A DNA stretch of 64,000 nt from Coriaria nepalensis (taxonomy: Eukaryota > Streptophyta > Magnoliopsida > Cucurbitales > Coriariaceae). The notes below the pieces were generated by a model. That model did no database searches, was not told where the DNA came from, and saw only the letters and a list, made by a program, of their open reading frames with translations. Each line of letters begins with the position of its first letter. Positions within the stretch are counted from its first letter, which is position 1. The stretch is from the NCBI GenBank assembly GCA_027186245.1, contig CP114484.1, positions 1,376,501 through 1,440,500 of the forward strand, in the 5' to 3' direction. This document shows positions 34,558-46,786 of the stretch, piece after piece. The translations under genes and the position numbers were made by a program.

Positions 34558-35376
34558 GATCGGAAGTCCGGTCAGTAAGTTGGGAAACAAGCCAGAGGGG
34601 AAATTGAAGGAGTACCTGTTGCACAATTAATAAATAATTTTTCTTGGTTTAGGACTTTAAATAGTATAGGAATTAGGATACTGCTTTCTTTCCTGGAAAC
34701 TTGTTACTTCTTTAGGTACGTAGGCATATACGTACATAGGGTAGCAAATGGTGTATTAAGTTTTAATGTGTCTTAACATGACAACTAGTCAAGTAAACAC
34801 TACAAAAGTGTGTGAGAAAGTTTAGCTTGCTTTGTCTTCACTTGTCTGAAAATTTGAGATCTACAAGTCAAATCCTTTTTCATGTTTCAAAATGGATCTA
34901 AAGTTCAAACCCCTCTACAATTGCAATCACTAGTGTTCACATATTATCAGCCAAGCAGTATGGGGTAAAGTAATATCTGTGTTGAAAAGATAACGCTGCG
35001 TCTGAATCTAGCTTCAAACCATGCACTCTCTGGTCCAATTTGTTGCCGAAATGAAAGGATCGAGACAAATTTGGTGAACATGGTTATGCTAGCTAGCTGC
35101 TATGCTTATATAGCTAGACATCTATATTCTATGTAATGAATGCTTGAGCGGATCAGATTCTGTAATTCTATACTTTATTCCTGCATGAAATATCTCATGA
35201 ACCTGCAAATATAGATGAAGTTATCAACAACCAAGACAGCTCAATTCCTTTTGTTATCATCGGGATCATTTTCAAAGGTAGATGTGCAATTTTTTGAAAG
35301 AAGATTGTTTGAGCGAACTTAGTATATAGCACTCTACCATACACTACAATTTCAAGAATTGTGCTGAGTGAATAAT

Positions 35377-36642
35377 TTACCTAATGAGATAAAATATAAG
35401 CAAGAAGGACAACACAAAGCATCCAACAAGCGAACACATTTTCCGATTTGATTTCTTCTCGAAAACCTGTAATACACAGTAACTTTAAGAAGGCTGCAGA
35501 ATAAATCAACAAATACAAATGATAGCATTATAATAAAACGAGTGAACCTCTGTTTGGTACCTTCTTGAATCGATCCATAGTTCCTGACATAATACCCCTT
35601 GATGCATCCATGCCATGGCCCTGATTTACAGTATATCCATGTGAAAAAACATAAATGCCCCAATCACCACCATCACTAAAATATATTTCAATTTAACAGG
35701 ATCAACTGATGTCTTACGTACCATTCGATCAAGCAGACGATTATGACTTTCTACCTCCTCATGGATGTCACCAGTAAGCTGTCCAAAACAAAAAAAATAA
35801 AAAAACTTCAATGAAAGACTATTATGGAACATGCAATTCAACTATAAGCTAGGTTTGGGTCGTGAATTACCACTGCCTAAGCAGAGTTAAGATTAAAGAA
35901 ATTATCACGTCAATGAATGCTATTTAGTATACATGACATGATTTAGACAAAGAACACCGATAGAGAGTTGACCTGAAATTTGAAGCTGCCAACAAATAGC
36001 TGCCTTAAAACAAAATGAAACCGAAAAACCCAAGTACCAGCTTCATGGTCGAAAAGGTACAGAACAATACATAAAAACTTGATTCATGCACAATAATCAA
36101 CTATTACCATGTCATATGCATATTGCTATAAATTATCAAAGAATCCTGTTTTGTTGAAACTTACTCTCTTTAAAAAAAGGACTCTATCCTGCAAACTGTC
36201 CATTGCTCTATCATTATCATGCTCTTTAATCTCAGGTGAAGATGCCGCCCTAATACCACCTTCCTCGAGGCTATCAAGAAGAGCTGATCTGGAAGCTCGC
36301 TGCTCCCTGAAATGAAAAGGAATCACACTGCAACAATAAAAATACCCAAGCACAGAAACGCTTATAACTAGAAAACTTTAGCGAGTTCCAATCTGTGACG
36401 ATGTTGTTTAGCGTGTTTAATCACAATTCACAACCTTCGGTCCTCCATATAATCGATTTAGCAAAGTAGCACCTTCATTCATGGTGACATTGTTTAAGAT
36501 CCAGATCTTTGAAATGGGAAGTTGAATGGGAAAAATAGAAAATGGAACTGATTGAATAAAAAACTAAGGCGATTCCGAGAGCTTAATTCGCGGGAAGAGT
36601 ACGAGTAACAGACACGTATATTACGCACCTTCTGTAACTCAT
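35377..36642 (-). CDS. BET12: Bet1-like Qc-SNARE (BET11/BET12, BS14 type)
   Basis: Five coding exons: 36642-36629, 36306-36165, 35778-35722, 35620-35561 and 35466-35377. Phases join to give 120 residues, close to the family's usual 122. The first coding exon is only 14 nt (MSYR plus two bases). The N-terminal SALLDSLEEGGIRA and HDNDRAMDSLQDRVLFLKRL lead into the Qc SNARE helix, with GDIHEEVESHNRLLDRMGH and MDASRGIMSGTMDRFKKVFE. A single C-terminal membrane anchor (LVGCFVLSFLLIFYLI) leaves one residue in the lumen. It should act in ER-Golgi vesicle fusion with Sec22/Sec31-type partners. The Arabidopsis counterpart lies in the At4g14450 block beside AHL20, as here. Confidence 0.9.
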
Positions 36643-37284
36643 TGCTGATCGAGATTCACCAAGCCCGTTCCTCTCTGCCTATGAAATGCCTGGGCTTGGA
36701 CGACGGAAATCCGCCGAACAAAGGAAATCTGGGGAAATTGGCATATGGCAAGCATGAATCATGGAAGTTAATGGAAAACAGATGCAACACTCAGCTGGAC
36801 GTATTTGGGCCTTTCGTTAGCCCAAAATATGTGGGCTTACAAGTAGGCCCGTCAGCCCAATTGACTTTTAATTTGAAATTGCGGTTTTGTTCTTACTTTT
36901 GTGAGCTGAGTTTACTCTGGGATGGGAGTTTCGCAGAGGAATTCTTACTTTTAATTTGATATGACGTAAAAGCGGTGAGGAATTCTTACTCGGCCCCATA
37001 TGTAATGGAAAAACAGACATTCTTATATGCACGCCTGTCAGATTTAAGAACATATGTAGATTGAAAAGGAAAGACTATTACATGTTTACAGATGTATGAA
37101 GTATACAACTTCCATGAAGATAAGCAGAAAAACAACTCTTTTCCATAGATGGTTTGGTGAATTATGTACAACTTTTTAGTACATCGCTAACATCTGTCTT
37201 CAGACAAGTATGATAATCATAATCAATCAAATAAGGGGAGAGATTTACACCATCTTCAAGCACTCGAATGGTGGTACAATGTAA

Positions 37285-39054
37285 TCAGTTAATATATGAA
37301 CCTTTCCACTGCAATTGCCAGTCCATACAATCTTCCAAATCAAAGCTACTTGCACAATCTAGCAATGCATTCTGCTGATGCTCGTAACGACAAATATAAT
37401 TCAACCCGACGAGAAGATCACAAATGGATTTTTCCACCTTTTCCCGATCGGCAAAATACAGAGTCTGTAGCAACAAAACATTTGTACGAGTCACAATTTG
37501 ATGTTGCTCGAAATTACGCTCACTTTGCCACCTGATCATATTATGAGCAAGCGGTGAAAGCCATCTCAAAATCCCGTCAAGAGTCTCTTTCCAAGCATGA
37601 GCAAGTGGGGCATCATATATTGCCAGATTCTTCACATACGCCTTCAAGTGAGTCTTAAGAGACATTCTTAAGCTTGTGGGTAACATCTGATATAGATCAT
37701 CTCTAGCTTCTTCCCCGACCAAATGAGGGTATTTAAGCAACTTCTCAATCACAATGATGATATTTGCATAATGCAAGGCTAAAGCAGAACCTCCAACTGT
37801 AGAAGGAGGAGCATAGAAAGATAACCTGCTTTTGGTGGGGCTTCTTTTCGATTGTATTAGATCTCCACAAATAAGATGGGCCTGATTTAAGGATGGAGAA
37901 TCATTCGGGGGATCCTTTCTGAAACCGTTATTTGAGACACTGCAGCAACCTGAAATCTGGCTGCTTCGATCCTCATGGTCAACATAATCATCTTCTTCGT
38001 GGAATCTGGAAACTGGGCTTCTTAAACTAAGGCAATCCATCAGAAGTCTTCCAGGACTTGGGCCACATGGAAAGCCTATAACTTCAGTTTGAAAGATGGC
38101 TACTTCAAGACCTCTTGGATCAAGTTGTGGCTTTGAACTTGTTATTTGCTTCTCAAATTGAGCTCTTTCAATTGATCCGGATTGTTGTTGACTTGGAGCC
38201 CGTTTCAGCTTCAACTGCTCTGAAACGAGCTGACTGGAAATTTCACCGGATTCATCTTTCATTGAAGGGGAAGCTTTTCCAAAGAGAGTGAAACGATTTC
38301 TCTTCAAAACAGAATCTCCAATTACTAGACAAATCCTAGCAAAAACAGTACAAACTGCTCTGGCCAATAACTCCACAACCTTACTATAAGTCTGATTCCA
38401 AAGGGAAATTTCTTTAAGATGCTCCACATCTTGCTTCTGCCATAGAAGTTTCTGCTCAAACGCTTTCCGGCTTTCCTCATGATGATTATACTGAAATTTC
38501 TTCGTCCCCTGCTGCAATTCGTTCAAAACCTCCAGTTCACTGTACAATTTTCCTGTGGAATTCACGTACCTCTCCATCTTCTTCACCATTCCATCCATTT
38601 CCTTCGCTAAAAACCCTAAATCCTTCACATCGATAACTCCACGAACAATGTCCGCGTACACGTGCTCGAATCCCTGCAAGGGAGACTCAGAGCACTTCTT
38701 CCCTAACCTGGAAACTACAGCGGCGACACGGTTCAGCTCCTCGAGCTTCTCTACCAGAGCGAGCTCGAGCAGATAAACTTCATCGGAAGAGACGAGGTTC
38801 CTTACTCCCTCTGAGCTCAAAATATCCCGTTTGAGCTTCGAGATTTCAGAATCGGTCAGCGATTTGTGAAGATGAACGATTTTCGACATCACATTAGCTA
38901 CCTCGAAAGAAAGAATCCCTACGATTACCTGCTTGTTGCCTGCACCTTTCGAGAGCCTGAGATCTTTCTTCTTCGCCGTTTCGAACGGGAGCGCTTGCCT
39001 GAGATTCGCGCTCACGTGGTTCCCCATCTTCACTATCCAGAACTCTGCAACCAT
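37285..39054 (-). CDS. DUF3475/DUF668 protein (At3g23160-like)
   Basis: Intronless, 589 residues from the ATG at 39054 (MVAEFWIVKMGNHV). The longer frame upstream has 55 residues of low-complexity Leu/Arg sequence and is likely leader. Residues about 40-95 are the DUF3475 region (VGILSFEVANVMSKIVHLHK). The middle is a coiled, Ser-rich linker. About 440-530 is DUF668 (STVGGSALALHYANIIIVIE onward). Related Arabidopsis PSI proteins promote growth downstream of phytosulfokine, often via an N-terminal myristoylation site. This branch lacks the MGxxxS start, so membrane targeting is not shown. Molecular function is unknown. It is next to the small conserved gene at 41.5 kb, as in the At3g23160-23170 pair. 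Confidence 0.87.
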   Translation of the reverse strand: MVAEFWIVKMGNHVSANLRQALPFETAKKKDLRLSKGAGNKQVIVGILSFEVANVMSKIVHLHKSLTDSEISKLKRDILSSEGVRNLVSSDEVYLLELALVEKLEELNRVAAVVSRLGKKCSESPLQGFEHVYADIVRGVIDVKDLGFLAKEMDGMVKKMERYVNSTGKLYSELEVLNELQQGTKKFQYNHHEESRKAFEQKLLWQKQDVEHLKEISLWNQTYSKVVELLARAVCTVFARICLVIGDSVLKRNRFTLFGKASPSMKDESGEISSQLVSEQLKLKRAPSQQQSGSIERAQFEKQITSSKPQLDPRGLEVAIFQTEVIGFPCGPSPGRLLMDCLSLRSPVSRFHEEDDYVDHEDRSSQISGCCSVSNNGFRKDPPNDSPSLNQAHLICGDLIQSKRSPTKSRLSFYAPPSTVGGSALALHYANIIIVIEKLLKYPHLVGEEARDDLYQMLPTSLRMSLKTHLKAYVKNLAIYDAPLAHAWKETLDGILRWLSPLAHNMIRWQSERNFEQHQIVTRTNVLLLQTLYFADREKVEKSICDLLVGLNYICRYEHQQNALLDCASSFDLEDCMDWQLQWKGSYIN

Positions 39055-41490
39055 TTCCGCTTCATTCAACAACGGATTTATGCGCTGTCGATTAGGTGTT
39101 CGAGAAAATGCGCGACAGAGAGAGCAAAGAAGAGTGAGGAGCAATCTGAGTAGTAGAGGCAGAGGCGTGAGAAGATGAAAAAAAAGGGAACGCCGTTTCT
39201 GCAACGCTTGGAAAGGCAAAAACAGTTGTTAAAAACTATAAAAGCAGTGGTCCTGTTTAGTGGAGTGGAGTCAGGGACGGTAGACAGAGCGAGCCGGTGA
39301 TGATGATGATGATGATGGTATATTTTTCAAAGGTATTCTTCAAAAAAGTATTTATCATTAATTAATTAATTAATAAACAAATAAATAAATAAATAAATAA
39401 AAAGCATTCCAAGTAATTTAAAACTAAACATTCTTATATTTCCTTACCGTGGTTTGGTCGGCCATGAAATGTCACGGATCCGATCCGGTCCGATAATAAG
39501 TTTTGATATGTCACGGAGACATTCGTGCCTTCATTTGCAAACTGCTATTTCAAAATGTGGGGCCCCTAACCTGCTCCTCTTGCAATATGAAATCAAACTA
39601 TTTCTTCTTACATTGACCAATACGTGTAATGTCATTTTCATTCACTTTTGTCAGTTTGTAAAACTTGCTTGGATGTGTAAATAAGGTGGCACGCAAGGAA
39701 AGAAAAATGCTGTTGTAACTTGTAACAATGGGTGGAAGGAAAATGGTACTCGTCAAAAAAGAAAGAAAGAAGAAATGGGTAGTAGTAGTAGTGGGCGTAG
39801 GTGGTTTTGTTCCTACTTCTTTAGATAGAGAGATCTGTCTTGACTTCATGACTTGTGTTTCCTTTACGAAATGGATATTCACCCCACTGCTAAACTGCAA
39901 ACCAGATTATGACAAAAAGAGAGATGTACAGCATGGGCCAATCAGTCACCTATGACTATGGCTAATTGGCGATAGTGGGGGTCTTATGCTTTCTTCTTTT
40001 TAACTTATAATTAAAGAGGTTTTCGGCTAATGTATGTCCACAGAGATACATAACGACGTTTGTAATTATAATAAGATTAGTATAATATTAGGGACGGGTA
40101 AAATTAAGATTGAGATTAAAAATTAATTTTAATTTTAATTATGATTGTTTGGATATAAGGATTGAAATTATCAATTCTATAAGTTTTTATTTTAAAATGA
40201 ATTGATAATGAAATGAGTTGATATATTTTTATTATATATTAATTTTTAAAAAATTATATTTTAAACGTGTGATATAATATTTTTAGTACTGATATCAAAT
40301 CTGAGGCCGAGAAAAAAAAAAACCAATTTTTATTAGTCCAACTGCCCGGTAAAAAAGAGAACAAGAATAAAAGAAAAGTAGAAGTAAAAATATTATCTTT
40401 AGATCTTAATTTTATATTTTGAATTTATTTTAATAAATCATAACTAAAAGTAAAACGATATGAAACGTTGAATATAAAATTGATCTCAATTCTTGATAAG
40501 AAGTCTTTATCTAGTACCAAAAATCAATATCGGTATCGAATTCGGAACCGTAATTCTTCTCGGGACCAAAAATTTTATCCACTTCTATATATCATACACT
40601 ATGCATATACACCATTTGAATATTTGTTGCGTATTGAAAATGGCATACAATAATAGTAATCTACAAATGAACCAAAATGTTTAGAAGTTAGAATTTTAGA
40701 CGACAAGGAACCCAATCATGCATTCGTGTAAACTGATTAAACTACAAAAAGGGTTTTAAAAAATTGTTATTATTTGTAAAACGCAGCGTACGTTGAGTCC
40801 ACTTGGCAATTGGCATCTAATGTTCAAGTCAATCAAAAGAAAAGAAATCTCTCCTCATGTAAAGGAAAGTACTTCATCAAAATGATTCAGAGAAAAAAAG
40901 AAAAGAAAATTAGAGGGAAAAAAAAAAGGAAAAAAGTGTGCTTAAATGATTAGGTTGGCGCTGTAGTTAACAATGTTCCCTCCATTTTTGGCATGGAAGT
41001 TTGTGTTTGGAATCACTTTATGGTGGTCCTCTACACACTCCAGGTAGATGAAAAAATGGGTAGTGAGGGTGGTGGTGAAGCTGTTCTGCAATCTGCATGC
41101 CTTTTTCGTTACTTTTTGTTAACAGAGGCTGGGCCTCTTTTTTTTTTGTGCTTTTTAGGTTACTAACATTCTGGGCCTGGCCCCAATACAATCTAATTTA
41201 AGGCCTGGATTCAAATTTCTGGTCCAGAATCAGAATGAGTTAAAACGAACTGAAGATGCAAATTTTTCGTATTTTTTATTAGATCTTATTTTAATATAGA
41301 TGATTTTTCGTATTTGAGACTTTTAGTTATACCTACTACTATTGGATTCGATTGATCCTTGCCGTTAGATCAACTGAATGAATACATTGAAACTGTCACC
41401 GAACATTTAATGATTATTTATTTATTTGTCCAAAAATATATTAAATAAATTGAAAATAAAAAGAAAAATATATATACATCTACAGTACAG
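39055..41490. other. Intergenic region
   Basis: I see no gene. There is a (GAT)n run at about 39297-39317, TTAA/AAAT repeats at 39358-39402, an A-rich purine run at 40890-40940, and a uniform A+T-rich part at 40080-40460. Confidence 0.5.
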
Positions 41491-41491
41491 T

Positions 41492-41860
41492 CTATAAGGG
41501 TACAAAGGAAAAGGCGGGTACCCTCGAACCGGGTTCATAACAAAAAGGAGCAGCCGGGTGCTGCCACGTCTTGAACACAGGCGACGGCTTCATCTCGACC
41601 TCCGACCCTTGACCTTGAGGATGCAGGTATCTCTGGTCCTTGGATCTCGATTCTTCTCTAACTGGTTTAATCTCAGCCGTCCGTCGCTGCTCCGATTTTT
41701 GGTCAGGCGACGAAGGAGACACTAGCGGCGATAACAGAGGAATGGCTACGTTCCACTGTGACGGCCGATTGATCTCTAGAGATGCTGGTGCCCGCCTTTG
41801 CAGCCGGCTAGGCTGGTGTCTGGAACCGGAACTTGAACTTGTTATATTCAACTCCGTCAT
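41492..41860 (-). CDS. Small conserved plant protein (At3g23170/At4g14450-like)
   Basis: Intronless, 122 residues. Conserved features are RLQRRAPASLEINRPSQWN, VAIPLLSPLVSP, and near the end FKTWQHPAAPFCYEP, with a charged variable middle. I recognise this as an unnamed land-plant family of Ser/Pro-rich, probably disordered proteins without a domain or membrane segment. No function is known to me. The upstream region has a (GA)n run at about 41917-41930. Its position next to the DUF668 gene repeats the Arabidopsis order. Confidence 0.8.
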   Translation of the reverse strand: MTELNITSSSSGSRHQPSRLQRRAPASLEINRPSQWNVAIPLLSPLVSPSSPDQKSEQRRTAEIKPVREESRSKDQRYLHPQGQGSEVEMKPSPVFKTWQHPAAPFCYEPGSRVPAFSFVPL

Positions 41861-42660
41861 GGAAGTGTTTGTTTGTAAGAGCTAGACTGATGATGATGGA
41901 TTTGCAGAGGTAGAGAGAGAGAGAGAGAGTTGACAAAAATGGCGAATGGGAGCTACAGAGAGTGAACGGAGACCTGGTGGGGGTTAATAATAACGAAGGG
42001 AGGGGAGGGTGGAGATAAAATAAATGAATGAATTATTGATTGGACGTATCGTCGGTGTGTGTGAGAGCGTGTGGAAGTTTTCAGTGGTTGTGCTTCAAGG
42101 ACAGTCAATAAATTTAGGCGCGGCTGGGCTCAGTTTCGGCTCGGCTCTTCAGATTTTATTATGGTAAGAAAGCCAATTGAATAGAAGCTTGCTTCAAAGT
42201 AGCTAACTTCCGTCCCAACCGAAAGGTTAGAAAAAACACAGAGAGGTTTATGACCGAAGTAACACGTTTTTTGACCATCTAATGGACCGGTCCCACACCC
42301 AACCCAAACTGAACTTAGCGTTCGATTTTCTTTCATGTTTCCGCAACTTTTACTCGCCGTTGGATTCTCTTACAACCCAACGTGGCAGCATTCCACTGGG
42401 CCATAGATCTTGCATCTCACAGTTACGTGGTCAATTTTCATCCTTTCAACTATGGCCCACATCTCCACATCAGTGTAGTTCATCTTTTTATCATTGGACT
42501 GTTTGGGTGGTCATAGAATTCGGTGCTTACTTTACGTTGTTGTCTGAACATGTTGATTTCTGGATACAAGAATATTCTGGAAATATTACAAACTGCCAAG
42601 CTAAGCATATTGATATATATATAATATATATGAACAAAAAATTTACAAAAGATGTTTGAA
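41861..42660. other. Intergenic region
   Basis: I see no gene. A (GA)n tract marks the leader of the small gene, and the rest is non-coding up to the helicase pseudogene. Confidence 0.5.
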
Positions 42661-42676
42661 AAATTTTATGGAATCT

Positions 42677-45600
42677 TCATCTGAAAAGCATTTTGACCTC
42701 TTCAATTCTGGCTGTCCGAACTTCCTCGTTGGTGAGGGCACCGGCAATCATCCTCTGCTTCCGTTCCTGCACTTGTTGCAACAGCTCTTCCACGGTGTCC
42801 TATTGATTACAGAATTCAAAAATGAGAATTACTTGATTAACATTAGAAAAAGAGAAAAAAGCTTTTACCTTAACAATGAATCTTCTAACACGAACTGTTC
42901 TCGTTTGTCCCATCCGATGAATCCTCATGTTTGCTTGTTCCTCAACTGCAGGATTCCACCATGGATCCTGCCAATCAATCATAAAACAATAACCAACTAT
43001 TCAACTTCAACCCCACTTTGTGTGTTTGGATAAGAGGGAAAGCAATGAACTAAACAAAAGCTGCTAGAAAAGTTTTTACCATCATAAATACTATAGAAGC
43101 TGCTGTCAAGTTCAACCCCACTCCATCAGTTTTCAGAGGCATTAACAATACCTGAAAAAACGTGAAACATGGAACATCTCATGGTCGCCGCTAGATGAGA
43201 AAAGGAAAGAAAGCAACTTTTTTCAGTCATTATTGCTACTTACCATTTTGTCTTGTGTCTCACTAAACTCTTTTAGAACCTTTACTCTCTGCTTCTGCGC
43301 TAACTTCAAATCAAACCTCAAGAACTCAATCCATCTTCTCTTCAAAGGAATCTCTAACAAATCCAAAACGAAGTCCACTGACTAAACACAATGCTCTTTT
43401 CACCAGAACCCAACCGGAAAATTTTCTCCAAGCAATCCATCAGCTCTGAAACCTTCGAAGACTCCTTCCAGTTCTTCTCCACATCAATGCAAAAATGGTT
43501 CCCGGGACACGTCACAACGTCCTTCCTCTTGAGAAATTTCCAATAGATAGGACACATGCCAGCTGCTGAGGTCCGCCAGCTGAACAGTAGACACTCTACA
43601 CATCCTATGTGCACTTGGTGTTAGTACAGGGTGGGTCATCTGCATATTCCATGCATATAGGACACTCCATGTTTTCGCCCTTACGGATATTATCCACAAC
43701 TTCGACGTATGCTTGGGTTGCAGCGAGTTTGGTTGTGGTTGAGTCATTGATTGTTTTGAGGAATCTTTTGGCAATCTTGTTTAGGTCTGCATACCATTGT
43801 GAATCTCCTCGGCTGCAAATTTTCTCAGATAGAAAATTATTAGAATTTGAAGGAGAGACTAGTGTCGTCTAGGAGTGTTTGGTTTTACTCGCCTCATGAC
43901 AAGGAAGGGGTGGTTGCAGCATTGTCTAAGTCGGAGCAGTAGCTCAAGGATTGATACATAGTTGTGAAGAACCTTTCCTAGTGCCACAAACTGATCAAAT
44001 TGGACCTGTACGTAGCATGTAAATGGCAATGGTGAGATTCTTCTTTATTGGGAAATCATCAGTGAGGAAGTCATGTTTGAGGCTGACTTACTTTGGATCT
44101 TGAATAGGGCACCGTAAAAGTCACGTTTGGCTTCTGATTGGTCACACTCAATGATTTGAACATCAGTTAGAGAAAGAACAAGTATGGGCCTGAATCAGTT
44201 CAACCAAACAATAAACTGATGAGGAAAAGTTCATCTCAGTAAAAATATTCGAGTGTGATGAAAGTAATAATCATCACCTTCCATCTTTATCTTTTGAATC
44301 CTTCGTTCTCCTCAACATTACAGGCCTCAGGATGGCTTTGATCAATTTCATCCCTCTTGGATCTCTATTTTCATAAGTCTCTGAATCAGTTTGTTCCACC
44401 TACACAAAAAGGAAGGATAATTCATCAGCTTTAAGTGAAGGCTAGCCTCCAATATATAAACTATCGGGCACTTGGTTTGAATAAAGTAAATGCTTTCTAT
44501 CCTACCATGCCCAACTGCACCATGGTTCAACATGTAAGAAGCACAGGAGACTATAAAGATCTTCTAAAAGAATTCTGCACAAAGACTTCAGGGTTAGATG
44601 TCTCTTAAAGCAAATAAGACTTCTCAAGTAAACTTGAAAAAGAAATCAGGAGTCAGACCTGAAGTGGGGTCCCTGTAAGACACCACCTACAGTGAGAGGA
44701 CAAAGTAAAGGCAGCCTGGGCTCCTTGGGTCTTTGAGGCTTTAATGGTTTGGGCTTCATCAAGCACCCTCTGTACCAATTGACTCTAGTAAGGAAGAAAG
44801 TCAGCTAATCCTTGGTAAATGAATTCAACAGGTAGTGTCTCAGTATGCAATTTAGCATTTAGTGGACCTTACATGCTTATAAGCAACTGTTAAGACACCA
44901 TATGTCATCAAGATGACATAATGTCCAGCCATCACCTCAGGGTCATTGGTTCTGAAACCACCGTAATGAACAAAAGTAGAAATACTTTCAGTTGTTGAAT
45001 GAGATTCAAGTTCATCCTGCAATTTTCAGGAAGACGAATGATGAGTTTTCCTCACAAATTAAGGAAAATGCAATTACTAGAGCAGTTCTCACTAATACAT
45101 ATAAGTAGGTTTTGTGTATACCTTCCACTGGCCTAACAAAGCCATTGGACAAACAATAAGAGCACCACCCTTTGCTTTGGAGAGGGGATCAGTATGACAC
45201 TCTCTTTCTCTTTGCAGTGTTATCAGCTGTTTTTTCCACGAGTTCTTGGTTATCAGAGCTTCCTTTGCCTGGCCTTGCAAGTATTAGAGAATGGTCATCA
45301 CAGTCTTTCCCAGGCCCAAACGTACACCTTGAGTCAACAATTACACCATCAAACTAGAAAAGGAGAAGGAACCGATAAGGGACATAGGAAACTCACTCCT
45401 CCTCTTGCCATTTTGTGTTGCTGTTGGAAATTAAGTAATTGCCTCCCCAGAGAAAACATTCAGATAAATTGACGATGCCCTCCTGCCAATTATCCAAAAG
45501 TCAATTAACATAAAGTTTTTGTACCCAAGAGATAAAATTTTCATGGACAGAAAGTTCTTACTCATCACATATCCGATAAGCAGACCAGCATGGATGAAGA

Positions 45601-46735
45601 GTTTGTGCTGCTTTCTCTACATCAACTCCTTTCTCTAGTTCAGACATCCAATAGAGAGCTTGTTTCTGGTACGGATTTAAATCACATGTAAGTGTACTAG
45701 GAGGTTCCATTTCCTAGAAAATGCACAATTGGCCTATGACTATAGGGTGATCAAAAGACGTCATGTTCTGTGCTCTAACAAATGGATTAAATTGTAAGTG
45801 ACTTACCTCCAAGTTATAAACCTCAGTAGCACCAACATGTTTATTTAGTGATGCTTCAATAACAGCTTGCTCATCTTTGGTTGATTCAAGGTTGCAACCT
45901 CTCTTTCGCTTCAAATTAGGTAACATTAATACTGCTTCTTCTGATTCACCATGTTTTTGTTATCAGATGTTATTCTCCATTATGATAACAATCAAGTAAT
46001 TGATATGGAAAAGAAGTTCACACATTACAAGTTGATGCTTGCGGGTTGAACAAGGAGCTAAATAGTACATAGATATCCATTAAGGCATACGTACTTCACG
46101 ATTGAGCAGATGACATTTCCGAGAATCAAGTTCCTTGGGGGTGAATTAAGCCTGGTCCAACAAAACATAATCAGATAGAGCATACAAAGCATAAGACTTG
46201 AATCTGCAACTTGAAAGAATGTTGTCAATACCTTCTGATTACTTGAAAGAATCTGCAACTTGAAAGAATGTGCCGGAAACTCTTCTTGGTTTCTTCAGCT
46301 GTCATTCTGGACTTGACGGGTATTCCCATAGGAATGTCTTCTTTCTTCTTCTATAGATACCTTACTCTCAGACATTATCAAATCAGGCTCTTCTTTTAGT
46401 TTGATAGTGGGTTCGAACACAGATACTGGCTGGCAGATTTCCAAATGAGCACATTCAGTGCTTGATTTAGCTTCACTTTTCTTGAGTTGAAGTCACTCTG
46501 CATATGACACATTCCGAAAACTCTTTTCGGTTTCTTCAGCTGTCATTCTGGACTTGTCGAGTATTCCCATAGGAATGTCTTCAGAACCACCTGTTTCTTC
46601 CTCTATAGATACCTTATTTTCAGACGTAATAAAATCAGGCACTTCTTTTACTTTGACAGTGGGTTCTAACACAAATACTGGCTGGAGGATTTCCAAATGA
46701 GCACATTCAGTGCTTGATTTAGCTTCCCTTTTCAG
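42677..46735 (-). pseudogene. RAD5B: RAD5-type SNF2 helicase with RING finger, decayed
   Basis: Minus-strand pieces follow in the right order. They are an acidic N-terminal part, PYQKQALYWMSELEKGVDVE, LGLGKTVMTI (Walker A), GGALIVCPMALLGQWK, VLDEAQTIKAS (Walker B), LRPVMLRRTKD, RLRQCCNHPF, a RING, KSIVFSQWTSF, VLLMPLKTDGVGLNLTAAS and [10 protein letters not shown], ending at TGA 42679-42677. Breaks seen: a frame change just after Walker A (about 45283); two frame changes in the RING near 43575-43640, where a zinc Cys reads Ser (PSAHRMC) and CPIC reads CPIY; and one missing T after QWTSF near 43370. The intact family remodels DNA at stalled forks and ubiquitinates PCNA. Sequencing errors could explain one break but hardly all. 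It is the neighbour of ARP9, as in Arabidopsis chromosome 5. Confidence 0.82.
46270..46735 (-). repeat. Tandem duplication of the helicase N-terminal segment
   Basis: Two similar units, about 46270-46485 and 46500-46735, share TCTTCAGCTGTCATTCTGGA, TATTCCCATAGGAATGTCTT and ATTTCCAAATGAGCACATTC. The 46.5-kb copy is open, reading VPDFITSENKVSIEEETGG and MTAEETEKSFRN. The other copy is disrupted. Confidence 0.75.
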
Positions 46736-46786
46736 ACGTATTGGAATGAACCTAAGTATCAGGCTACTATGTCCCTTTCATCATCG

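Larger units (their letters stand above)
32700..34870 (-). repeat. AHL tandem duplication, copy 2
   Basis: Second block, about 4.7-5 kb from the first, with AHL gene 2. The shared flanking anchors are CACGTGAATTCATGTG (32721), CTTCATGTTTTTGGTAACTTT (about 32860), GTGGATGGGGTGAA (33370) and GAAAATTTGAGATCTACAAG (about 34849). Confidence 0.65.

Noticed and set aside
37285..39219. 644-residue reading of the DUF668 gene
   Set aside because: The first 55 residues are Leu/Arg-rich leader translation; the family-like start is at 39054.
39726..39955. Plus-strand ORF with KKERKKKWVVVVVGVGG
   Set aside because: Low complexity, no family match, no codon-use support.
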